From assembly GCA_035530195.1 (NCBI GenBank), contig DATKVG010000144.1, positions 1 through 12,691 of the forward strand: DNA of 12,691 nucleotides, read 5' to 3'. How positions within the stretch are numbered: the stretch's first letter is position 1; each line of letters begins with the position of its first letter. Positions 5,910 to 12,691 of this stretch are shown one piece after another. The notes below the pieces were generated by a model. The model saw only the letters and a program-made list of their open reading frames with translations, made no database searches and was not told the origin of the DNA. A program made the translations under genes and the position numbers. The DNA comes from JAPLKX01 sp035530195. GTDB lineage: Bacteria > Hydrogenedentota > Hydrogenedentia > Hydrogenedentales > SLHB01.

Positions 5910-8278
5910 TCGCGCTCCTTGAGTACCTCGACCATGTTCAGCCTGATGACCTTTCGGCGGGCCGTCAGGTTGGCCATCACTACGAATAATACAGTAAAAA
6001 GAACCGTGTATACATAGGTGCGGGGCCCAATTTCAAACGGAAGCCGGTAGAGGTCGGTTTCATAGGCGGTGATGATGGCGCGGCTCCCGCCGATGCCGAG
6101 GGGAATGCCCAGCACAAGTCCCACCGCCGACAGCATCAGGTTTTCGACGTAGAGAATACGGCCCACCTCGGCCGCCGAGAACCCCAGTACGCGCATCGAA
6201 GCCAGTTCGCGCTGGCGTTCGGCCAGTGAAACCATGGTTGAGTTGTAGATGATGGCAAACGCGATGATGCCGGCAAAAAGGACCGTCATTATGTTGGAAA
6301 TCCGCATCGACGTCGCCAAGGTCCGTCGGATATTTTCGTAGGCGTCTTCCTTGACCTCGACACCGGCCACGACCGCGAGCTCGCGGAGGACCTCGTTGAC
6401 ACGGCGGGAGGCGCCGGGGTCGGTTTTGAGGAGCACGGCGTTCATGGCAAACGGCTCATCGAGCAGGCGGCTGAGCGTGTTGAGGTGCATGTACGCGCCT
6501 ACACCGAAGTATTCTCGCACCACCTGCGCCACGGGCACGACCCGTTCGCGCATGATGCGTCCCAGCAACGGCCGCAACGTGATTGAATCTCCCGCCCGGA
6601 CGTGGAGTTGATCGGCCAAATGGTCGCCCAGGATCACGCCGTGGTCCGGGATCTGAATCGGCTGGCCCGCCGTGTCTTCCAGCGCCAGCAGGCGGCCCTC
6701 CGGCAACAAGCCGGTGATACCGACGTCGCGGGACCGCCAGCCGTTCAGCACCTTGAACGGGTACTGGAGGAGCGGTTCGGCGCGGCGGACGTGGGGCATC
6801 CGGCTGAACTCGTGCCAGGCGTTTTTCCCCATTTCGCGCTGGAGGGCAACCCGCACGTCTTCGCGCCGGACGCGGTTGAACTCGAAGTCCATCATGAAGT
6901 CCATCGAGTCCATGAAGAACCAACCGATGAACAACATCGCGGCGGCGATGGCCACGCCGAGGATCGTCAGCGCCGCCCGCCATTTGTACCGGCCCACGTT
7001 GCGGGCAATCATTTTGCCGGTGAACGGCAGCCGGCGCCAGATGGAACTGATCCGTTCGAGCATCGTGTGATGGGCCGTTTTCGGCGCCTCGGGCCGCATG
7101 GCTTCGGCGGGCCGGATCCGTACGGCGTGGCGGACCGCCGTGAAGGCGCCCAACGCGGCAAAAAACACCGACAGCCCCATTGACTGCACGATCACGTCCG
7201 GGTACACGCGCGAGCGAAGGATTGGGAAATTAAAGAACTCGATGTACATGCGCACCATCAGGCCGGCAAGCAACTGCCCGACGATAAAACCCAGGATACA
7301 TCCCGCCACGCCTAACACGAGCGCGAATCTCAGGTAATGGCCTGAAACGGCCCAGTCGCCGTACCCGTAGGCTTTGAGCAGGCCGATCTGCGTGCGTTCC
7401 TGCCGAACCATCCTGTTCAGAAGCACGAGCAGCACTACCGCTGCCACGCCAAGAAAAATGGCGGGCATGATGCGGGCGGAGACTGCCAGCCCGGCAATTT
7501 CGTCCGAAAGAAACCGGTTGGATATCTGGTCCTCGCGGGAGATGGTGAGGAACACGCCGTACCGGTCGAGCATGGTCTCGGCTTGATCGAGGATGGGCTC
7601 GACCCGGGAGAGGTCGTCCACGGTTCCCACAATGTCGTTGCAGGCGCCCTGCATGTCGAACGCGAGTTCGGCGAACGATTGGGGCAGCCAGAGGATGCCA
7701 AACCGTTCGGGGCTGGGCACCAGTTCGGCGGGGTTCCGGATGAGGTAGACGTACTCGGGCGACAGCGCGGTCCCGACAACGCGCAGCGGCTGCCGCCGGT
7801 TATTGATGTTGGCATAAATGGTGTCGCCCGGTTCGAGCCTATTGGCTTTAGCAAAACCGTCGCTGAGGATCACATCGTTGGCGGTGCCGATGTCGAAATA
7901 GCGGCCTGAGAGGAGGACGATGTCGTTGAGCACGGGTTGGCGGCGGTCCGGCATTGAAATGATGCGGCCGGTTTTGGGCACGCCGTTGCCGGGGACATCC
8001 ACGTCCACGTCCTCAACAATGCGGCCGCGAACATCGCGCACGCCGGGTATCTGTTGGAGCCGGTAGATGTCGGTTACGGGAGCGCGTTCAAGCGAAATGA
8101 AGAAGTCGGCGAGCCGTTGTTCTTCGTAGTAGGCGTCGCGCGTCAACAGGAGGTTGCGGTAGGCGGACGCCATGGTGATGTAGCTGGCGATGCCGACCAG
8201 AATGACGGCGGTGACGGCGGCGGCCTGGCCGCGGGCCCGGTAGATGTCGCGCACAAGTTTGCGGTTGAGTACGCGCAT
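5906..8278 (-). CDS. ABC transporter permease with two FtsX-type domains (MacB/LolC class)
   Basis: The 790-residue permease holds two FtsX repeats in one chain. Hydrophobic segments lie at about 17-38, 270-288, 316-340 and 366-384 in the first half, and 434-456, 661-680, 712-736 and 754-772 in the second, giving 8 membrane spans. Two large extracytoplasmic MacB-PCD-like domains (about 40-265 and 458-655) separate the first span of each half from the rest. The diagnostic cytoplasmic segments RQERTQIGLLKAYGYG (292-307) and AERQRELASMRVLGFS (686-701) contact the ATPase. Because both halves are fused, a single chain could form the full membrane pore, unlike homodimeric MacB. Its ATG follows the ATPase stop codon with no spacer, and its 3' end overlaps the adaptor start. 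The substrate is unknown: lipoprotein, lipid, peptide or drug. Confidence 0.94.
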   Translation of the reverse strand: MRVLNRKLVRDIYRARGQAAAVTAVILVGIASYITMASAYRNLLLTRDAYYEEQRLADFFISLERAPVTDIYRLQQIPGVRDVRGRIVEDVDVDVPGNGVPKTGRIISMPDRRQPVLNDIVLLSGRYFDIGTANDVILSDGFAKANRLEPGDTIYANINNRRQPLRVVGTALSPEYVYLIRNPAELVPSPERFGILWLPQSFAELAFDMQGACNDIVGTVDDLSRVEPILDQAETMLDRYGVFLTISREDQISNRFLSDEIAGLAVSARIMPAIFLGVAAVVLLVLLNRMVRQERTQIGLLKAYGYGDWAVSGHYLRFALVLGVAGCILGFIVGQLLAGLMVRMYIEFFNFPILRSRVYPDVIVQSMGLSVFFAALGAFTAVRHAVRIRPAEAMRPEAPKTAHHTMLERISSIWRRLPFTGKMIARNVGRYKWRAALTILGVAIAAAMLFIGWFFMDSMDFMMDFEFNRVRREDVRVALQREMGKNAWHEFSRMPHVRRAEPLLQYPFKVLNGWRSRDVGITGLLPEGRLLALEDTAGQPIQIPDHGVILGDHLADQLHVRAGDSITLRPLLGRIMRERVVPVAQVVREYFGVGAYMHLNTLSRLLDEPFAMNAVLLKTDPGASRRVNEVLRELAVVAGVEVKEDAYENIRRTLATSMRISNIMTVLFAGIIAFAIIYNSTMVSLAERQRELASMRVLGFSAAEVGRILYVENLMLSAVGLVLGIPLGIGGSRAIITAYETDLYRLPFEIGPRTYVYTVLFTVLFVVMANLTARRKVIRLNMVEVLKERE

Positions 8279-9013
<735 letters not shown>

Positions 9014-9020
9014 TACCATG

Positions 9021-9026
9021 CTCCTC
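9021..9026 (-). promoter_or_regulatory. Shine-Dalgarno fixing the ATPase start at 9013
   Basis: GAGGAG on the minus strand is 7 bases from ATG 9013. The other in-frame starts (9019, 9040) are at wrong distances or upstream of it. Confidence 0.7.
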
Positions 9027-9073
9027 GATTCTGCTAACACAGAAACGGCGGCTTTTGTTCAGCGGCGGCTTGT

Positions 9074-9102
9074 TTGAATTTGTGGTATGTTTGAATGATA
9101 CT
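9074..9102 (+). promoter_or_regulatory. possible promoter of the mechanosensitive channel gene
   Basis: TTGAAT (-35, 9074-9079) and GATACT (-10, 9097-9102) are spaced by 17 bp, each matching consensus at 4 of 6 positions. The predicted start near 9109 lies downstream of the first in-frame ATG (9095), which agrees with translation from GTG 9134. A direct repeat TTTGAAT (9073-9079, 9090-9096) overlaps the boxes. Confidence 0.35.
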
Positions 9103-9123
9103 GGACCCTCGTATCCGGGTTAA
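9095..9123 (-). promoter_or_regulatory. possible promoter of the ABC export operon
   Basis: On the minus strand TTAACC (-35, 9118-9123, 4 of 6 matches) and TATCAT (-10, 9095-9100, 5 of 6) are spaced by 17 bp. The -10 box overlaps the plus-strand -10 box of the channel gene, so the two promoters would compete. Confidence 0.4.
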
Positions 9124-9127
9124 GGGA
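9122..9127 (+). promoter_or_regulatory. Shine-Dalgarno favouring GTG 9134 for the channel gene
   Basis: AAGGGA ends 6 bases before GTG 9134, while no comparable site precedes the in-frame ATG at 9095. The shorter protein also begins with a conventional signal peptide. Confidence 0.6.
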
Positions 9128-9133
9128 CGACCT

Positions 9134-12100
9134 GTGCAAGCATCGCTGAAAAAAGACGGAACCGCAAGTTTCTACCGGCTGCTGGCTGCTGGCATCGCGG
9201 TTGTGTTTGCGGCGTTTCATGCGTGTGCCGAGGACGGTGCGCCTACAGTGGCGCAAATCCAGGCGCAACTGCAGGCGGTGCAGTCTACAGGGGCATACGA
9301 TGCGGCGCTTCGCGAGGAGCTGACGTCAATCTACAATGGTGCGCTCGACCAGTTGCGGGCGGCCGAAGAGTGGTCGGCAACGGCGTCGAAATACGAGCAG
9401 GCGCTCGAGACGGCGCCGGGGGAAGTGGCGCGGCTGCAGGAGGCGTTGCAGCAACCGCCCGAGGAACTGAAGCCGGATGCCCCAACGGGAGCGGGTGCGG
9501 CCGTGTTTGAAGGGCTGCTGGCGCGGGCGGAAAGCGAGTTGGCGTCGGTGCGGGCACAGCGCGCGGCACTGGAAAAGGAACTGTTTGAACGGACGGATCG
9601 TCGACGTCAGTTGCCCGAATTGCTGGCGAAAGCCCGCAGGGGCCTGCAAGCAGAATCGGCGCAGGGTGTTGTCTCCGAACCCGATCCGTTGACTGGGGCC
9701 CGGCAGACATTGTCTTCCGCAAAGCGCGCAGCCATCGAAAAAGAGATTGCCGCCTACGAAAAAGAGATGGAGAGTTATGAAATCCGGGGCCAGTTGCTGA
9801 CGCTTCAGCTTTACAAATCCGTGCGCGAAAGCTCGGCGCAGGATCTGCTTGTGCAGGCGTGGCGCGAAGCGCTCAGAGCGCGCCGGCAGCAGGAGGCGTT
9901 CGATGCGGTGAAAAAGGCGCGGGAGGCGCTTGGCGGCGCGGAAGCGGCGAGCCCGCGGGTGCGGCAGATAGCGGAGCGGCTGGCCACGGAAGACGTTGCG
10001 CTTGTCACGCAGCGGACGGCGCCCGGCGGGCTTGTCGACCGAATGGGGAAAACGGCCGCAAGCGTTCAAGAGATGAAAGAGCGGCAGGTGGGACTTGAAG
10101 GCAATTTTAAACGGCTTTCCCAGAAAGTAGATGCGGTCGGGCTGAACAACAGCATCGGGCTTCTGTTGAGGCGTTACCGCGAGGACCTGCCGGACATTTC
10201 GCAGCACCGGGGCAACCTGCGGGCGCGGCAGGAAGAGATCGCGGCGGTGCAGGTGGAGCAGATCGACCTGCAGGAAAAACGGTTGGAGGTGGAGGATACA
10301 GAATCGCTGGTGCGGTCGTATTTGTCTTCGGAGCAGCAAACGGCCACGCCGGAGCAGCTTGCCAGTGTCGAGCAGGGGCTCCGCAGCCTGTTGCAGATTC
10401 AGCGGGATACGCTCGATGCGCTGTTGCGCGATTACGACACGTATTTCGAGCGCCTCGTCGATCTGGACAATGCGGAGCGGGCGCTGGTGGAGACGGCGGA
10501 AAAGTTTTCGGAGTACATCGATGGGCGAGTCCTGTGGGTCCGGAGCGGTGTGGCGCTTAGCGGCAGCCATTTTGTTCTGGCCCTGAAATCGCTGCGAGAG
10601 GTGGTGGCGTGGGAGCAGTGGCGGCAGGTGCCCGCGGGGCTGTGGCGTGAAACGGCGGCGAACCCGCATCTTGCGGGGCTGCTGCTGGCCGTGATTGCCG
10701 CAGCGGCATGGTTGCGCCGGCGCGGGACCGCCGAAATGGCTGCGGGCAGCGAAAAAGCGAGGTCGAGCGCGTGCACGTCGTTCAAATTGACGCGGGACGC
10801 CGTCGCCGCCACATTCCTGCTTTCCCTGCCGGCAATTGCCATTGTTGGCTGGGTGGGCCACCGGCTTGCGGGCGGCGCGGCTTCCGAACCTTTTGCGCGG
10901 GCCGTGGGCGAAGGGCTGAGGAACCTGGCGCTGGTTCTTTTCCCGCTCGAGTTTGCCCGCCAGTCAATGCGTGGCGACGGTCTTTTCTGCGCCCATTTTG
11001 GCTGGCCCCGCCCGCAAGTGGACCGGATCCGGCGAAACCTGGTTTGGCTGATGCCGGTAGTTGGCGCGACGGTTTTCGTGCTGGCGTTACTTGACGCACA
11101 GGGCGAGGAGTACGGGCGGGAATCGCTGGGCCGGCTGGTGTTTATGGCGATGCTGGTGGCTGTAGCCGTAATTGCGCACCGGCTGTTTCATCCGCGGCGT
11201 GGCGCGGTGCGGCAGTTGTACGACCTGCTTTTCCAGTCGGGCAGCCGGTTCCGTTATGCGTGGTACGTAGTGCTCGTGGCGATGCCGGTTGTATTTGCGG
11301 CACTGGTATTCAGCGGCTACTTCTACACGGTATACCGGCTGACGGCTCGCCTGTATGAAACAGCGGTCCTGTTTTTTGCGCTGGTCGTTGCGCGCGGCAT
11401 TATTCTGAGATGGCTCCTGCTGGCCAAGCGCCGTCTCGCCATGGATCAAATGCGGAAAAAACGGCAAGCGCTAAAATCGGATGAGGAAACTTCGGCGCGA
11501 GACGAGGCCGCCGCCATTAACAATGAAGTGGACCTGGCGCGGGTCGATGTGCAGACTCACCGGATCGTCCGCAGCGTGATCGCACTGGCGTTTCTCATCG
11601 TGACGTGGTTCATCTGGACGGACGAGTTGCCGGCGCTGGGAATCCTCAACCAAGTGGCGGTCTGGCCTTCAATGAACGTGACGCTGGGGAACGTGCTGAC
11701 GGGCATCGTGATTGTGGTGCTGACGGTTGTCGCCACGGCCAACTTGCCGGGCCTGCTCGAGCTGACGGTGCTCCAGCGGATGCACTATCTGAAAGGCGAA
11801 CGTTACGCCATCACCACGATTGTGCGGTACGCGATCGCGATTGTCGGGTTCAGCGCGGCGTTTCACAACTTCGGCATCGGCTGGTCGCGCATCCAATGGC
11901 TGGTGGCGGCGCTGGGCGTCGGGTTGGGATTCGGTCTGCAGGAGATTTTTGCCAATTTCATCTCGGGCCTCATTATTTTGTTTGAGCGGCCGATCCGCAT
12001 CGGCGACATCGTGACAATCGGCGGAATCAGCGGAACGGTCGCCCGAATTCGCACCCGCGCAACCACGATCGTCGATTTCGAGCGCAAAGAACTGGTCGTA

Positions 12101-12499
12101 CCGAACAAGGATTTCATCACCAACCAAGTGATCAACTGGACCCTGACGGACTCCGTGCTTCGCGTCACGATCAAGGTGGGGATCGCATACGGTTCGGACA
12201 CACAACTGGCCGAGCGACTGTTGTACGAAGTGGCCGGAGAAAGCCCCGACGTCCTGAAAGACCCCGCGCCGCTGGTCTTGTTCAACGCGTTTGGCGAGAG
12301 CTCGCTGAATTTCGAGTTACGGGCGTTCTGCGGCAACGTCGACTGCATGCTGTCGCTGTACCACGCGCTCAACATGGCCGTCGATCGGAAGTTTAGAGAA
12401 GCCGACATCGAAATCGCGTTTCCCCAGCGCGACATCCACATCAGGGGCTCCAAAGACGCCCTCCCCGCCATTCAGCCCGAGAAGAAAACATCGAACTAG
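9134..12499 (+). CDS. large MscK/KefA-type mechanosensitive ion channel
   Basis: The channel should open under membrane tension to release solutes during osmotic downshift. From GTG 9134 it has 1121 residues, close to E. coli MscK (1120). A signal peptide (KK at 6-7, hydrophobic about 13-28, likely cleavage after ACA at 32) is followed by a periplasmic coiled-coil-rich region of about 450 residues, as in the MscS_porin part of this family. About 11 membrane spans follow, near 512-530, 554-577, 594-610, 634-653, 665-685, 705-735, 739-763, 810-835, 849-870, 892-915 and 919-947. The last is the pore helix with LGVGLGFGLQEIFANFISG, followed by the MscS hallmark FERPIRIGDIV, the beta domain and the cytoplasmic cage. 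ATG 9095 would add 13 residues but has no ribosome binding site. Osmotic gating is inferred from the family. Confidence 0.93.
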   Translation: MQASLKKDGTASFYRLLAAGIAVVFAAFHACAEDGAPTVAQIQAQLQAVQSTGAYDAALREELTSIYNGALDQLRAAEEWSATASKYEQALETAPGEVARLQEALQQPPEELKPDAPTGAGAAVFEGLLARAESELASVRAQRAALEKELFERTDRRRQLPELLAKARRGLQAESAQGVVSEPDPLTGARQTLSSAKRAAIEKEIAAYEKEMESYEIRGQLLTLQLYKSVRESSAQDLLVQAWREALRARRQQEAFDAVKKAREALGGAEAASPRVRQIAERLATEDVALVTQRTAPGGLVDRMGKTAASVQEMKERQVGLEGNFKRLSQKVDAVGLNNSIGLLLRRYREDLPDISQHRGNLRARQEEIAAVQVEQIDLQEKRLEVEDTESLVRSYLSSEQQTATPEQLASVEQGLRSLLQIQRDTLDALLRDYDTYFERLVDLDNAERALVETAEKFSEYIDGRVLWVRSGVALSGSHFVLALKSLREVVAWEQWRQVPAGLWRETAANPHLAGLLLAVIAAAAWLRRRGTAEMAAGSEKARSSACTSFKLTRDAVAATFLLSLPAIAIVGWVGHRLAGGAASEPFARAVGEGLRNLALVLFPLEFARQSMRGDGLFCAHFGWPRPQVDRIRRNLVWLMPVVGATVFVLALLDAQGEEYGRESLGRLVFMAMLVAVAVIAHRLFHPRRGAVRQLYDLLFQSGSRFRYAWYVVLVAMPVVFAALVFSGYFYTVYRLTARLYETAVLFFALVVARGIILRWLLLAKRRLAMDQMRKKRQALKSDEETSARDEAAAINNEVDLARVDVQTHRIVRSVIALAFLIVTWFIWTDELPALGILNQVAVWPSMNVTLGNVLTGIVIVVLTVVATANLPGLLELTVLQRMHYLKGERYAITTIVRYAIAIVGFSAAFHNFGIGWSRIQWLVAALGVGLGFGLQEIFANFISGLIILFERPIRIGDIVTIGGISGTVARIRTRATTIVDFERKELVVPNKDFITNQVINWTLTDSVLRVTIKVGIAYGSDTQLAERLLYEVAGESPDVLKDPAPLVLFNAFGESSLNFELRAFCGNVDCMLSLYHALNMAVDRKFREADIEIAFPQRDIHIRGSKDALPAIQPEKKTSN

Positions 12500-12514
12500 A
12501 AGCTACGCCGTTTA

Positions 12515-12532
12515 AAGTGCGAAGTGCGAAGT
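12515..12532. repeat. 7-bp tandem repeat AAGTGCG downstream of the channel gene
   Basis: AAGTGCG at 12515-12521 and 12522-12528 is followed by a partial unit AAGT. It begins 16 bp after the channel stop codon. It is unrelated in sequence to the 9-bp GATC repeat. No hairpin with a T-run follows, so no intrinsic terminator is evident for the channel gene. Confidence 0.65.
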
Positions 12533-12591
12533 TGTGTTGGTCCCACGGCCAAGATTCAGAAAGATATCCTTTGGGGCGCCACTGGTTCTGA

Positions 12592-12659
12592 GCGGGGGGA
12601 TCCTCACGCCCGCCCAAGGGTTGTCCATCAACAACGTCCTGGCCACTGGCTGGGCGGGC
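12592..12659. repeat. structured noncoding element near the right edge
   Basis: A 9-bp inverted repeat pairs GCCCGCCCA (12608-12616) with TGGGCGGGC (12651-12659). Inside it GTTGT (12620-12624) pairs with ACAAC (12631-12635). An alternative small hairpin, GCGGG (12592-12596) with CCCGC (12609-12613), has ATCCTC in its loop, echoing the loop of the hairpin pair at 180-240. GCCACTGG occurs at both 12578-12585 and 12642-12649. No supported gene lies between 12500 and the window end; the element may continue past the edge. Confidence 0.4.
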
Positions 12660-12691
12660 TCCTAAGGAAACTTTTTGGAGAGACCTCTTGG

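Noticed and set aside
4950..6017. 355-codon plus-strand open frame
   Set aside because: It lies antisense to the adaptor gene and the end of the permease gene, which have full family motifs.
9326..10861. 511-codon minus-strand open frame
   Set aside because: It is antisense to the channel gene and its translation is Arg/Pro/Leu-rich low-complexity sequence, a shadow of the coiled-coil coding region.
12512..12628. Minus-strand 38-codon frame beginning MDNPWAGVRIPP
   Set aside because: It has no Shine-Dalgarno, consists largely of the inverted-repeat block and ends in the 7-bp tandem repeat, so it is most likely a by-product of the repeats.
12608..12659. Integron attC-like recombination site
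   Set aside because: The nested inverted repeats suggested one, but the GTTRRRY/RYYYAAC core motifs do not fit and no integrase or cassette is present.

Overview
The window looks like chromosomal DNA from a GC-rich, double-membraned bacterium. It encodes a periplasmic adaptor protein and a giant mechanosensitive channel with a signal peptide, both typical of Gram-negative cells. A sugar TIM-barrel isomerase paired with a cellobiose-epimerase-like enzyme, together with many short intergenic repeats, recalls Planctomycetes, Lentisphaerae or Hydrogenedentes-type genomes. That placement is inference and weak; no rRNA, tRNA or phage gene is present to anchor it.

Layout. From about 269 to 9013 every recognisable gene is on the minus strand. 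Reading in the direction of transcription (right to left): an export operon of ABC ATPase (8279-9013), double FtsX-type permease (5906-8278) and HlyD-type adaptor (4584-5909), the three tightly coupled with a 0-bp junction and a 4-bp overlap; then a sugar pair, an AGE/cellobiose-2-epimerase-like enzyme (3183-4448) and a sugar phosphate isomerase/epimerase (2310-3092); then rsmA/ksgA (1383-2234) and a PAS-domain histidine kinase (269-1345). The only well-supported plus-strand gene is the MscK-type mechanosensitive channel (9134-12499), which diverges from the ABC operon across an approximately 120-bp spacer that holds two overlapping promoter candidates.

How the genes work together. The ABC/adaptor operon should export a substrate that cannot be read from sequence. 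The sugar pair probably isomerises an unknown sugar or disaccharide. RsmA matures 16S rRNA. The kinase has no response regulator beside it in this window. The channel protects against osmotic downshift. I see no functional link between these blocks beyond shared orientation.

Most notable signal. Nearly every intergenic gap holds a short repeat or palindrome: an inverted pair of related hairpins with compensatory base changes (180-240), a 19-bp tandem duplication across the rsmA stop (1360-1396), a GATC-centred 9-bp tandem repeat at two loci (2272-2298 and 4522-4557), a long near-perfect hairpin between the two sugar genes (3117-3180), a 7-bp tandem repeat after the channel gene (12515-12532), and a further inverted repeat near the right edge. 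I found no convincing new multi-gene system. The repeat load, above all the covarying REP-like pair, is what deserves follow-up.
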